Shown: positions 45,999 to 59,227, counted from the first letter of the stretch. The stretch is 64,000 bases of DNA from Thalassia testudinum (GCA_037157565.1 JAZHRO010000063.1:91884001-91948000), one strand, 5' to 3'. The notes: generated by a model from the sequence alone, not told the origin. Numbers and translations: made by a program.

Positions 45999-47690
45999 TG
46001 ACGTAATAAAATGCAGAATAGAATATAAACAATCTCACAAAAAATCAATCGCACAAGGTACACAATTATTTTTAGGTGGAAACCCAAATCGGGTGAAAAC
46101 CACCACCTAACCCTCTCGAGTTAGGATTTTCCGATCAACCAAGTTGATCAAATCCACTAAATGAATTACTTTAAACAAGGGTGATTCAACCTCAATTACA
46201 ACCACGCTACAAGTGCGAGGGTAGCATTCCTCAACCCCTTCTCTTCACGAGAAGGATTTGTCCCACGAAGGAGACGGGAATTCGCAAAGGGAATACCCAA
46301 CCAAATAACAAAGATAAAATAAAAAATATAGTCCTATAGAGCCAACAAAGATTTAAACCTAGCTTCTATAGGAATTAGGAAACTCCCCTTTGCAAGGAGT
46401 GCGTCGAATCGATGGCGCAGGTACGTGAGCCACGAGACGGCGCAACGTTGCTCTCGTGAACTACGGCGGGAGAGCAGGTGCATAAGGGCTTGATGTTCTC
46501 AAGATGTAGAGCTTGAGCTTGGAGAGCAAGGGCTTCTCTTGGACACAAAAGAGTGTGAAAGCTTGTTCTTAGTGTGTCTAGGTGTCTCTAGGTGTATCTT
46601 GATGTGCAAGAGGTTCCTCTCTATTTATAGAGGCCTTAGGAAAGCTTTGGAAGGCTCTGGAAAGCTTCCATAGCCGTTGGATGCAAAGCCCAAGAGAATC
46701 AGGTCGAAATCAGGAACAATGATTGCACTGACAGGGTTATCAAACGTCTGATCCTGGCATCAGACGTCTGAGAAGCCAGTTTAAGACGTCTGAAAATAAG
46801 GTCAGACGTCTGATTTTGTGCGGGTTTCTTCTTATCTTGAATCAGATCTAAACAGGGTTCTAATGCAAGTCCATCAGACGACATACAGGACATCTGGCAC
46901 TATGTCTGGACATCTGGAAACCTACTTTTTCGTGGGAATGGATTTCCAAGAGAGTACAACGGCTAGAAAATCTCTGAGAAGAGATTTTGGGTCAGCCGAG
47001 GCAAAACGGTCATTTATCAGATGTCTGGAAAGGCCTTAGTACATCTGATAAGGCTCTAACGGTCATATCCTTGAGTGTTTGCTAAGTCAGCCAATGGTCC
47101 ACTAATTGGACGTCTGGCAAAGTCATCAGACGTCTTCTAAGATGTCTGGTCTAAGGTCTAGACGTCTGATTTCATCAGACAGAACTAACAAGTCTAGCCT
47201 AAATGTTTATCAGACGTCTGAATCAATAGTCAGACGACTTAAAACATATTCTCAGACGTCTGTCTTGGAATTAGACGTCTGAAAAAGCTGTTTGAACCCT
47301 ATATTGGTTTTCTAAGTTCTCCACAGAAAATCTAAGTGTCCTAGGGTTGTGCAGGTGTTCCTAGGACTACTATTAGAGTACTTTGAGACTCTTTAACATG
47401 ATATTCTAAGGAGTAAAAAGAGTAACAAAAGAAACGAAAAATACAAAGAGTACATGAGAAGGAAATCTATCCTATTCTTCATCTCCTTCCTTCTTCAAGC
47501 TATCGCTCCTCGCGAATCTCCTTTGTTTTCCATCAAGCTCCTCCAATCCATCATGGATGCGAGCTCGAACTCTGTCTAATCACGTCTCCATTTGCAATTG
47601 ACCTGAAATCTAAGACTCCAAGTGCAAATGTTAAATGACACGTGTTTTGTTATCATCAAAACAAATGATTGTAGTGCTCTAGCACCAACA
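45999..47690 (-). mobile_element. Repeat S, copy B (inverted partner of copy A)
   Basis: The reverse complement of this segment aligns end to end with 27312-28992: it starts TGTTGGTGCTAGAGCACTA-like sequence at 47690 and ends TTACGTCA at 45999, about 1692 bases. A TATAAATA box on the minus strand lies at 46629-46622. It carries eight paired-palindrome sites, one more than copy A. No target duplication is visible at its edges. It is inserted in repeat unit U1. The two copies face each other 17 kb apart and could pair if the region were transcribed or recombined. Confidence 0.65.
46743..47280 (-). repeat. Eight pairs of GACGTC-type palindromes in repeat S copy B
   Basis: Pair starts on the plus strand: 46743/46763, 46785/46805, 46889/46909, 47020/47040, 47109/47129, 47141/47161, 47213/47233 and 47255/47274. 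Seven pairs are 20 apart, one is 19. Several sites are decayed (AACGTC, GACATC, GATGTC, TACATC, GACGAC), yet the spacing holds. The pair at 47109/47129 has no counterpart in copy A. Confidence 0.85.
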
Positions 47691-48050
47691 CACACACGTT
47701 TCAACACTTAGAACTTTTTTGCTTCTTCACACCCAACTCATGCCTCAATTAATAAAAAATTAGTTTAATAGTGGGTGAGACTGGTCTGGCTCACGGGATA
47801 CGCATACCCTCTCGGGTGGGATCGAATTGCTACTATGAACCCATCCGTAGTTATTAGTTAGGTGATTTTTAGTGTATAGTTTTGACCCAAACCCGACTCA
47901 ATTGAACCAGGCATGGACCACTAAACCAGGCTCCCAGCCCCACATATGCTCAATATATGCTCAGTATCATGTAATGGTCAAAGGTATGCTCAATGTGTAA
48001 TGGTTAATTCAAACCCTGTGCTTTGACAACTGTACTACAATTGGGCGGAA
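47691..48050. other. Right end of unit U1, unclassified
   Basis: Contains an ATATGCTCAATATATGCTCA stretch and a region with mixed GC content. No gene or known element recognised. Confidence 0.3.
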
Positions 48051-51000
48051 AGCCTTATATATGGCTGCATTTGCTAGTCCACCACTGAGGTGGGAGAAAT
48101 CTTGAGCACCCAATTGGCACGTCAGCGTGTTATAAATCTGATTTTTGGGCCTTGATTTGAGTGCCAATTTATGTCCAATTTTACAATAACTTATATCATT
48201 GAAAAGCCCTTATATAGGGCTAATGATTATATAATTAATTTACAAAAATAAGTTATTTAATTATATATAAAAATTGCTTAAACTTAGTGTTGTGCAAACA
48301 TTTAATTACAACTTAATTACTTACTTAATGTTCAAATTAATAATTTAATTATTCAATTGACTTGATAATTAGTTAATTTACATAATAAGGTATTTATTAA
48401 ACATTTTAAATTTATTTTAAGTCATTTATTTTAATTTATGTAGATTTATTTATACGTTATTAATAGATATACACATAATTTAGTTATAAATATTATTATA
48501 TAGTATAAATATATTATAAATAGGTTGAAAATAATTAAAATTAATATATACAAATGTACAATATAAGCTACTTTAGTAATAAGTTAAATTACTAATCTAT
48601 TTTATTTTAACTTAAAATTTGCCTAATTAACTTAATAATCTAATTATATACAATAAATACATAAATAAATCAATGTACAGGTATAATAGGGTATGCAATA
48701 ATTACTTAAATACATATGTATGGTAATAGATACTTTTATACATGTTTAGGTATTTCTTTATAATTACCTTAATTTAACTACATATAATCTATTATAAATT
48801 AATGTATAATTATATAATTTAGTTATATATAAAATAACTCAACCTAAATACTTATTTAAATATATATAATACATCTATAATTTATTTATGTATAGTATAA
48901 AAACATATTACATTATTTACATATAGCTTATTGATTGGTCAATATTTACAAATATAAATACCATATACAAGGTATTTTTATTCATTTTTAGCTTTTTCAA
49001 ATTTTTATGGTATTTATATATTTAATAGAGGTAGGAGAAGAGAGAGAAAGGAGGTAAGATTAAAGAGGAAGAATTCTTTTTGGTATTTTTGAATGTGGTT
49101 TCTTTTATAAAGTTTCATAGTAAATTGAACTGTCGGCTGGTATGTTCTACCAATTAAAAGGCTCGGATTACTTTGAAACTTCGCATACACATAAATAAAT
49201 AGCTAATCCTACTCAAGACATGTTTGTTTTATTTATTTACAATTTAAAAAAAAATTATGTTATTTCAATCTCATACAAATGTGGCCTTAAAGGAATGAAA
49301 GCAAGTGAATCTAAGGCCTTCTAAATCAGTTTTAAGTGTTGGAACATGAGTAAAAACATTTAGAAATGTCCATACAACAACATGAAGCATGTTTTATCAT
49401 TAAAACATGATTTTCAACCTTGATTTTATTAAAAGTCAAATCTTAGACAATTACATAATGCAAAGTTGCTGACAGTGAATTCAAACATCAATTGCATGCC
49501 AATTTTTTATCAGAACTGAGCTAAAATAATACATGAATGCTTGATATATGAAAGTGTATCAATACAACACATCAAATAGCTCAAGGATACTCAAAACCAA
49601 CTTGAATCTAGCCAATCATTGCTACTACTACACTGTTAAGTGCAGCAGCTGCTACTATTGCTGTAGTTTACTACCCAGCTATAAGATTAGACTTACAAGG
49701 TCAAATTTGATGTCCATTAAAGTAATCTCAGATCTGGAAAATCAGATCAAGATGTTGTTCAACCTAGAAAGACTCAATTCATCCTCCGAAGATGGAATAA
49801 AAGATCAAAACCCACAGAGAACTTCCAGATCAGTAGATTAGAGTAGCTAGTAGATTAGAGTAGCTGCTGCTATTGCTTAGATCTGAACAATCACTAAAAC
49901 ACTCATTTCACTTGTCTCAAATTCTCTCTGAAAGATCTAAAACTCACTGAAAACCAAATCAAAGGTTGGCAAACCCTAAAACCCCAATGTGATCTCCCTC
50001 CTTTATCATAGACAACACAAGAAGAGAAACAAAATCAATTAATGAAATCCCTGATGAACCCATTCTAGACCGTCATTAAGATCATCAAATTATAGCTCAT
50101 TCTTAAACCAATGGATTAAAACCCATTACAATCTGAAATCAATGTAGCTAGCCTAGGCTTTTGATATGTGATCACCAAGATGATATGATTATTTGGGATC
50201 TTACAAACCATTAAATGGTATTCAGGAACCCCCGGCAATACTTTAAAAAAAAATCAGGTCATTGCCTAGGCCTTGAATCAGTGCATCTGATTCTCATTAG
50301 CCCAGGCTACCTATAGTGATGAAATACAGAGTAATTGAGTTAAAATTGGGCATGAGCTCATTAAGCTATGAAAATCCAATCTATAAAGCTCACACCTATC
50401 GCATGAACTCCAATTAGACATATAAAAACCCAATTCACTCCATTAAAACCATTTTTCACCAAATTAAATCCCAAATCTAAGATTAGGCACACAAACAAAA
50501 TCCAAATGACTCAAGTGAATTAGGCTCAATTCAGAACACAGGGAAGGCTCTTGTGGTCAGGTGGAGTGAGTGAATGAGCCCTCCAATGGTTTAGGGGCAC
50601 CATGGAATATGAGAGATAAGAAGCTTTAGATCTCATGGTGGCTTTGGTGGATGAGTGAATTGTGATTCAAAACATTGAGGAAATGAATAAGAAGTGATCA
50701 TGAGGTGAGGGGGAAGCTATATGGATCAAAATGGATGGGCGGAAATTCTTCTCTAATTAGAATTTATTTGAGAAATTGGATTGAGTGAAACTAACACTAA
50801 TTTAATCTACTCCTATATCTAATAGTCAATCCATCAATTAACTATCTAATTCTACCCCTAACTAATCTAGAAAGCGATAAATCTACCTAGAAAGTAGTAA
50901 ATCCTACACTAACAGGAAGAATGGGACTCTCCTGGATCAAGAGCCGGTGGCTGAAGATGACAAAATGGGGGAGATCTCCAGTTGTGAATAGCTTACTAGT

Positions 51001-54000
51001 GAAGCTTCTAGGATGTCCTCAGGCATACGTCATCCCTAGCAACATGGAGGAATTGAGGAAGAAGAATGCCATTGCTATCACCAATAGCACGAGTGAAATG
51101 GAAGAGGCACTGGAGAGGAAGAATGATAAGCTTGAGAGAGATAGATGGGCGCTAATACTCTTGCGTAGGGGTCATGGCAGGTGCTTAAGTAGGTGATAGG
51201 TCCACTTTAGTGGAATAATTTAGTGCCTAAGTGCATTAATATTAGGATGGGAATTTAATTTAGAGCATGCATTATGTTGATCAAATTGATTAAGCCTTGT
51301 ATTTCCTGCATTTCATTTATGTTCTTTGTTATTGATGTAAACACATTTGTTGAGGGTAAAATGCCTATTCATGCATGTTCCTAGGCTTAGATTTGCATTT
51401 CATGTTATAAATATTGCATAACATGCATCATTCTGCATTAGAGTAGTTGTATATAATTTAGGTTAATTGCGTCTTTTTTGTGGTTAGGAGAGAAGCATAT
51501 TTATTTCAAAGCCTCGAATTGACGATCCAACCGTACGGATCTGATCGAGACGATGATCGGAGTCCAACGCCTCTGAAATTGCCTTGATCGGAGTCCCGTA
51601 GAACCATATGCAATCTGAGGAAGATCAACGGCCAAGGGACTAAGAGACATGATTCGGAGCTTCAAATGATAAATCCGACTGCGCAAATGGATTCGAGTCG
51701 ATGATCGCAGCCTAACGGCACAAAAATCAACTCAATCTGACCTCTGTAGCAGCCCCTATAATAAGAAGAAGATGGATGGCCCAGACTACGCCACGTGGTG
51801 CAACCCAGGCCACCAGCACACGCATGCAGCACCACACACACGTAGCAGTGTGGGTGTGCACGTGGTCGCGCAGGTGCACATGCACACAGCGTAGCGCTAG
51901 CACGTGGGCACGCGCGCGCGGCAAGGCAGGAGCACGGTGCCAGCACAACGTGAGCTGGACCTATAGCGACGCATGAGCTGGACTAACAGCGACGCTTACA
52001 GCCGTTGGTAATCATTGTATGCAAGCAAAGCCAGCTGTGGGTGCCAGCAGGCATGAGCAACCTACATCGACATTTCCAGCGATGGTCTGGATGTCACTAA
52101 TGGTCCCATACCTATTTTTTCTTCTTCTCCTCCACTATAAAAGGACCTACACCCCCTCCCTTCCAAGCCATCTCTACCTACTCTACTCCCACCTACTCCC
52201 AAGCTCTAGCAAGCCTACCAATGCTCCATTAAAGCTTGTTCTCAAGCTCCTAAGATGCCTATTAGTGTAGCAAACCTCTGCCCCACCAAATACTCCTCCA
52301 ACTTCCCATCTCCCTTCATAGGTCACCTTGGAGCCGTCCTCTCACCTCCATTCCGGTAGCAGATCAACTCCATCTTCTCACCTCCATTCCGGAGCTACGC
52401 CGAAGCTTTCCTCAACCCGACATCCTCCAGCATCTCACCTCCGTTGTCCTGCTCCCCACCTCCTTCGTCCAAGCTTCCACCAGGCACCGTAATCTCGCCG
52501 AACAACCGATTCGGGAGATTTCCTCTCACCTCCCTCTCTTTATATGCTTTCATAGTTTCTTGTAATTGACATTAGAAGTAATATATATCAGATTTATTCC
52601 AGATCTTTATCTTGTGGTACATTTGCTTGATTTCTTTTATTTCAAAAATACAAAAAAATATCAAAACCCTAAAATAGCAAAAAGAAACGAATCGAAGTGT
52701 GATTTTCAATAAAGTAAACGTCGCCTCCCTGTGTTCGACCTAGGACTCCCTTGGAGTTTCGGTATAAATTTTATCTTATCGACGTGTTTTGCAACTATGA
52801 CGACGGGTTACTTGTAACCTTGATTTCTAAACATGCGAAACACGCTTGACTAGTTATCTTATTTTTGGATGCAGGGTCAATCTGGGAAGGACAATGTTAA
52901 TGGCTTCACATTAAATATAGTGATTCTAAGAGAAAAAATGGAAGGGAATTCTTTTCTTTTGGAAAGCCCATGTAGGTTGATTGAAAGGAAAAAAAAGGAA
53001 GGCTCCCACTGCCTGGCTCCTTCTCATTTGGGAAATTTCACACAAGATAAAAAAGGCTCTTTTCCTCTTTGTGGGAGGACCACCTTCTTCCTCCCCACGG
53101 GGGAGCACCTTCTCTTGACATCTCATCACCAGAACACCACCGCGAGCCTCTGCCATCGCACACAACCTCTACCAACAACCACCACTGTGAGCCATCCACG
53201 ACCGTGCCCATGCACTGACAACACCACCAACGTGGTTGCCGGTGATAGCATCGATACCACCACCAATCTCCACCTCGACGTTCATCACTACACTCCACCC
53301 ATCAACCACCATGCTCCCATGCTTCTTCATCATCTTGTGCTGACCACAACGGTCGGCAACCCCTCATTACAACAACCAGGCCATGCTTCATTCTTCTTTT
53401 TCCTTTGTTTCTCCTCCATTTGAAGAAACCCAACACCATCACCGTGCTCAACTATTCCTCGCCCTCTCAAGCCGAAGCCACCACCATCCACCCACTATTC
53501 ATCTTCTTCCCCATAAGAAGAATCCAATAACAGTACCACCAATACCCAACCACTCCACACTGCCAGTAGCTACTGGTCTTCATTGTCATCAAGCTACCAC
53601 CTTTGACCACAGCCGTGTGTGCCTAGCATGTGCATTCACCACGCGCGGCCACACGCTACCTCTGCTCCACCCTCATGCAGCCTAGTGCCACCTTACTGTG
53701 CATAGTAGCCAAGCGCACGCCACTGGAACCACCTCCACATGCACAGTCAACCCCTTGCGCAATTACTTCTTCTTCTTATTCTTCCTCATCGTTAGAGAAG
53801 AACCCAAAGACCACCGGCCTCCTCCACACGCAGCAGGCAACTTCGGCCTCGATCCTTCGCAATGAGAACTCCATCGGACTCACCACGCCAACACGAGCTC
53901 AACCACACCCTTGGACGGGACAACCACGCCCCATGCACAAACTCGGAGCCACCCACCGCCTGTGGCCCACCCTTTGACCAGCGATCATCGGCCATTGTTC

Positions 54001-56200
54001 GATGTGCCACCACTACCATCTGAACACCCTTGTCGCAATCGACCTCCTCCGAGCTTCCCACGAAGAGAATCCCCCGTTTTGGTTCTAATTAAAATTTGCG
54101 AGACATGCCATTGTCGAGATTCATTTTTTTGATTTTATTTGATTAATCAATTATGGTGAAATTGCATCATTGCACTTCTTCTTCCGCATATTTGTTTGAC
54201 TCTTATGACTCATCTCAGTTTGCACCACATTGGTATTCCAATTTGCACTTTAGTATGCAAGAAATTAAAAATTACATGATATGCCACTGCACATGCATTG
54301 ATCACATATTTATTAAATTATTTTATTGAGGTAAAATTGCACACATAACCCTTACGTTCTTGAGTTATTGTGTGCCTTCTTCCTTTTACCTCATTTCACA
54401 TCGAATTTCGGCACAGATTTCACACACGATTGGGTGAATATAATGGGAAAGTATTCGTGAATTTATTGAATTTGTTCCTCCTTGTGGATACGACCTAACT
54501 CTTCATGGTCAGTTTTCACTGATAAATATTTTTGTTTGAGATTTTTCCACCATGCGATTTTACTATAACGACATAATTTTTTGACACATCATTTGATAAG
54601 AGAAATATCCTATTCAGTAGGCGAGGGAGTGATTGTGGTCATCGTAGAGGTAAGATTAGGCTTTTAGGGCTTCAACGGTGAGATGAAGAGGGAGGATGCA
54701 TGGGAAGTTTAGAATTGAATCTCCACCATTGGATGGGATCTGGGGGAGTAACGAAGCTCTGTGCAATGGCGTGCGATGGATGGAGATAGATTAGCCATTG
54801 GATCAGGGGTTTAGAGATTGGATGGTGGCTATGACTTGTCTTCCTCGCAAGTGAAGATGAACAATGCATGAGAATGAGCTTAGGTGTAAAAGGGTAAATT
54901 GCGCACAAGACCCTAAAGTGAAACGGTATACATTTTGTAGATAAGATCCATAAGTGGCTAGAATGATGACAAAGAAGTCCAAAAGTCCTTCAAATAGGTC
55001 CCAACAGCTTTCACAAATGCCCTTGCATGTTTTATGCCTAAAGAAATGTGAATGAATGAGGACCTAAATGTAACGTGATGATTTCAAGGTCCTATTGATG
55101 TCCAAATGCAATGAGATTTTGATTGAAGCTTAATTGAACATATTGGTACATAATTTCACACTTGATTTGAACTTTTGAGCTCAGAAATGTATTTAGTTGG
55201 CAATTGGATCATCAATTTTTATATGTGAATAAAATATCTCACTAATTTGACCTAATTATGCATTTTTAACCTGAATTTGATGTTTTAGGTCATTTTCCTT
55301 AAATCCCACACTTAACCCATTTATTATGTTAATTGGAAATTGTTTAACCTAGTTTCTAGCTTAACTTATGCATCTTAGCTATGATGAGCCACACCTCATC
55401 ATTCACTAGGAGGCAGTTATTGATATACATTACTCTCTAGTTCCAAAAATGCTCTTTTGTTCCAAAAAATGTTAAGTTTATTTACAAATGAATTAATAAA
55501 TCAAGGAACAAATGAATTTGGGTTAATTATGTACAAAATGAATCAATTAAGACTAATTGCAATGCCTCAAACATATTTACAATTAAACATGCATCAAAAG
55601 CTAATTAAACTACTCTATGTTAGTTATATATAACTATGCTACTCGATGCCTAAGTATAAGCACAAAAATAATATACATATATACTAAACTAAGCTTTACT
55701 AACATATACTAATAACTATAGTAACATATACTATATGTACAGTAACGGATATAAACGTCACTAAAGCCTTAAAAATATATATAAAAGGCTCCAACATATA
55801 CGTATACTTATTTATACGTACGCTTTATATTTATATACATATACTCTACATTTATATTACATATATACATATATTATAAATACTTATACACATATTATAC
55901 AACACAACATATACATATCCTCACACGTAAGCACTCAACTTACAACATACTAACATTTAGGACAACTTACTCAACTCTAACTCATGCACCACGAACAACA
56001 CACTACCTCACAACACTTAACAAAACTAGTTATTGGTGGCCTCAAAGCTGCCTAATGGACCAGATCGGTATCACTACTAGGCCTAGGTCTTAATTTGTTA
56101 ATTACATTTTTTTTTTTTAAACTTTAATTTGCACTTGCGGGCACGTGCACATGCACATATGCTCATGACCTATATGCTAATTATTCTCATTACAGCATGC
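48051..56200. repeat. AT-rich tandem repeat unit U2 (interrupted by a composite LTR insertion)
   Basis: Second copy. Anchors: TTAATTATATATAAAAATTG near 48258, TGGTATGTTCTACCAATTAA (49138) within the conserved block 49126-49222, ATCTACTCCTATATCTAATA near 50805, GGGAGTGATTGTGGTCATCG near 54626 (after the insertion), and AGTTATTGATATACATTACT near 55413. Its blocks are further from U1 and U3 than those two are from each other. After removing the insertion the unit is about 4.5-4.7 kb. Between the anchors there are microsatellite-like TATATA stretches and CTGCTGCTAC-like triplets near 49640 and 49860. Confidence 0.65.
51194..54616 (+). mobile_element. Composite LTR insertion containing LTR family A, copy 3
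   Basis: It starts TGATAGGTCC and ends ATATCCTATTCA with target duplication GTAGG at 51189-51193 and 54617-54621, so all 3423 bases entered, or were left, as one unit. About 51335-52830 aligns with family A LTRs (TATAAAAG at 52136, U5 box GCCTCCCT at 52723, CAACTATGACGACGG at 52791). About 52860-54616 is different: a Ser/Pro/Thr/His-coding-like leader and a second U5-like end (CCTCCTTGTGGATACGACC at 54478, ACTATAACGAC at 54562). This is a fusion or nest of two LTRs; the inner boundary is unclear. The open frame 52869-53423 is a by-product. Confidence 0.7.
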
Positions 56201-57180
56201 CAAGGTATTGGCGTTGAATCAATTTATACAACACGTCAAGTTTGTTGCCACCGATGTGGCACTAAGGAGTGCTGGATCTTAATGTGCAATACATGGACAA
56301 ACACGTCCCACCGAGCATTTTTCGTGCCTCGATTTGCATGTTAAAATAGGTTTCTTTCTCCGAATAAAATATACCATTGGAAGCCCTTACATAGGACTAC
56401 ATAATTATGAAGTTAATTTATAATAATAAATTATTAATTATATTTAAAAATTGCTTAAAGTTAATGATTTGTACATGTTAATTTAATGTTTAATTCCTTA
56501 ATTAATGTATGAATTAATAACTTAATTACTCAATTGACCTATAAATTAGTTAATATACATAATAAAGTATTTATTATACATTTTTAATTTATTTTTAGTA
56601 ATTTATTTTAATTTATATACATTTATATACACGATCTAGATATATATATACAAATATACAATATAAATACTATTATATAATATAAATATATTATAAATAG
56701 GTTGAAAATATTTAAAATTACTATATACACATATACAATATAAGTTACATTAATAATAACTTAAATTACTAAGTTATTTTATTTTAACTTAATAACTTAG
56801 ATAACTTAATAGCATAAATATATACACTAAATACGTAATTAAACAAATATATAGGTATAGTATGGTATATAATAATCACTTAAGTACATATATACAGTTG
56901 TAGATATAATTGTACAAGTTTACATATTTATTTATACTTAAATAGATATATGTAGAGGGAACCAGGGTGGATATTGGTAGGGATGTCAGGCAGGCTCAGG
57001 GCGACAATAGGCGATGCTAGGGCAACGACCGGTAGAGTCAGGGACAACGAAGGATGGACTACTTAGAGGTCGAGGGCATGGAGGTGGAAGGAGAGGAGAG
57101 ACTTTGATATGCATGGTAAAAGGGTGATGGAGGCGAGGTGGACTGATAAAAGGGGTGCAAGGGAGAACAGCAGGATCATG

Positions 57181-58244
57181 TGTTTTTGATGCCGGCAGCG
57201 GGGACATATGGCAGCTACTTGCCAATCTCCCATAGTGTGTTTAGAGTGTGGGGGATTTGGTCATAAGAGGGATTCGTGCAGAGGTCTTGGGGGGTAGATG
57301 AAATACCGTCCTTTCCCACGCTCTGGAATTTTGAATTCTAGGGCTTTACAGGCGCCTCCACCACCCCCATCTTTGCGCAGCTCTGGGGGGCATACGGCTG
57401 ATGTGGAGGTACCTATGATAGAGAACATCAAAGCGATAGAGATGGCATTGTGTGGAGCGCTAGTTGGAGAGGTTATGTCTGGGAGACCGACGATGGAGAA
57501 CATAAGCAACTTGGTAAGCTCTCTTTCCCTTTCGACCAACTCCTGGCAATCTGCCTTTTTGTCACCTACACAATTTGTTCTCTTTGGGTTGGGGATGATG
57601 GATGTTGAGAGGTTGCGATTTCAAACATCTTGCAATGATGGCCTCACGGTGATCTAGAGACTGGTTTCCCCCTTTGATGGAGCCCTGTCGGAGAGGCCAC
57701 CCTAGAGAGTGGGTTCCAGATCGGGAAACTTGAGATCAAGGGATTACCTTTTCATCTGAGGTTGAAGGAGGTCATGACATCCATGATATCCAGGTTTGCC
57801 TCTGTGGTAGAAGATGCGATTGCTGGACTGCTGGAGGGTGATGGGCGCTCGTTGAATGTGATGGTTGATGTGTTTAAAGCTGGCTCAGTCCCTGATAGAT
57901 TGATTCTGAGGTGTAGTGGGAGCTCATGGTTGCTGCGGCTGAGGTTCACGGTGGGTGACACTATAGCGAAGCAAGATAAGTCATCTGGATCTGAAGCTGG
58001 TGAAGAGGCGACTGCACAGGACATGTGCACGACTCCATCTGAAGAATCCCCATCCATCAAAAAATGCAAGGACCATCACTTGGGGGAAAGGGGGGAGGTA
58101 TCAGCTGATGAGAAGGAGGAATCAATTTGGGTGGAAGCATCAAGACCAACGTCTGTGGTGGCAGGGGATGAGTTGCCAATCGGTGAGGAGGCTGAAGGGC
58201 AAGGGGTTCAAGAGACTCAGCTTGATTCCCTGAAGGATAAATAG
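57181..58244 (+). pseudogene. LINE ORF1 relic with two CCHC zinc knuckles
   Basis: ORF1 protein of plant L1 elements binds the element RNA. Two knuckles of the form CX2CX4HX4C lie in the same frame: 57181-57222 and 57238-57279 (CLECGGFGHKRDSC). In the first, the residue before the second Cys is a TGA stop, which would be CGA (Arg) before deamination. A further in-frame TAG at 57295 ends the frame, then an open piece runs 57298-57657, and an acidic Glu/Asp/Ser-rich piece follows at 57762-58244. The N-terminal domain usual for the family is missing. Confidence 0.8.
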
Positions 58245-58435
58245 GATCTACAAGAGATGGAGGGTCTTAAATTTGATGGTGGTTCTTGCGCTAAAATTGG
58301 TAAGGGCAGATCACCTTATAGCCTCAGACAGAGGAAGTTAAAGGCTGACATATTGATGGATGAAGACAAGATTGAAGAGGTTATGCAGGTATGCAAGTGC
58401 CAGAACCTCAGGGGGGAGGGATCTCGTGAGGATAG

Positions 58436-59212
58436 ATGAGAATCCTCACTTGGAATGTGTGTGGGTTGCGCGACAAAGGCCGGAGGGCTTCTTTGATGAG
58501 ATATCTGAGAGAATGGGGGATTGAATGTGTGATCATTCAAGAGACGCACATTGAGAATAACTCTAATAAGCTATGGTATGACCTGTTGGCTACGAGGATG
58601 AATGAATGTGTGAAGATTGATGCACAGGGGAGATCGGGGGGTATTGCTATCTGGTGGAGAAAGGTGTGGGCACAATGTTTGGAAGTTCACAAAGCCAGGC
58701 ACATGTTGACTTGCAAATTCCAAATTCACCAGGGGCATGAATGTATCTGGGTTACTGGGGTATATGGCCCTTGTGTTGCAGCTGCTAGGCAGGAGTTGTG
58801 GGAGGAATGGACTGCTGTGGCTAAACTGGTGCAGGGGGGAGCATGGTTGACAGGAGGTGACTTCAACTGTGTGCTAACAGGGGCAGACAGGCCTACTGGT
58901 GGCACAGACAGCTCAGCTATTGGCTTCCAGATGGTGGTTCAATCTATTGAATTGAGTGAGTATCCGTCTTCTAGTGTAGAATTTACATGGTGCAATGGAA
59001 ATGGGTTGGTATCCAAAATAGATAGATTTTTTGGGAATGTGAACATTCTTGAAAGATTGCAGCTGTCGACTATTAGTGGCTTGGACCGACCTTTCTCTGA
59101 TCACATCCCTTTGGTTTGGGATAGTGGGGAAGAAATTCAAGTTGGCTCATACTTCAAGCTTAGAAGATCATGGTTGAATGAACTGGGATTCTATCAGATG
59201 GTCAGTTCTTAA
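58436..59212 (+). pseudogene. LINE ORF2, AP-type endonuclease domain
   Basis: The domain nicks target DNA to prime reverse transcription. The 258-codon open piece starts MRILTWNVCGL. Catalytic positions are all present: Asn7, Glu36 in IIQETHI, Tyr110 in GVYGP, Asp142 and Asn144 in GGDFNC, Asp196 in SKIDRFF, and Asp222-His223 in SDHIPL. It ends in a TAA at 59210, and the frame continues in the next open piece at 59228 with no shift, so this is a single nonsense change. The endonuclease itself looks complete. Confidence 0.92.
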
Positions 59213-59227
59213 TGGCAAGCTAAAAAT

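Larger units (their letters stand above)
41260..48050. repeat. AT-rich tandem repeat unit U1 (interrupted by repeat S copy B)
   Basis: First of three head-to-tail copies. Anchor blocks: ATTAATTATATTTAAAAATT near 41406; a strongly conserved block around TGATATGTTCTACCAACTAG (42246-42346); ATCTACTCCTAGATCTAACA (43818-43890); GGGAGTGATTGTGGTCACCA near 44205; and AGTTATTGATATACATCATT near 45312. The block distance to U2, less the insertion, is about 5.2 kb. On the minus strand TTTTTGGCACCGTTGTCAGG (about 45050-45028) and TTTTTTGGCGTCATTGCTGG (about 44975-44954) look like primer-binding sites, and CTATATAGG is at about 44199-44191. This suggests descent from a minus-strand LTR element, but no coding is left. 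Left edge is the 26S break. Confidence 0.65.

Noticed and set aside
52869..53423. 184-codon open frame
   Set aside because: It sits in LTR leader sequence of a composite insertion, is low-complexity (His/Thr/Pro) and matches no known family.
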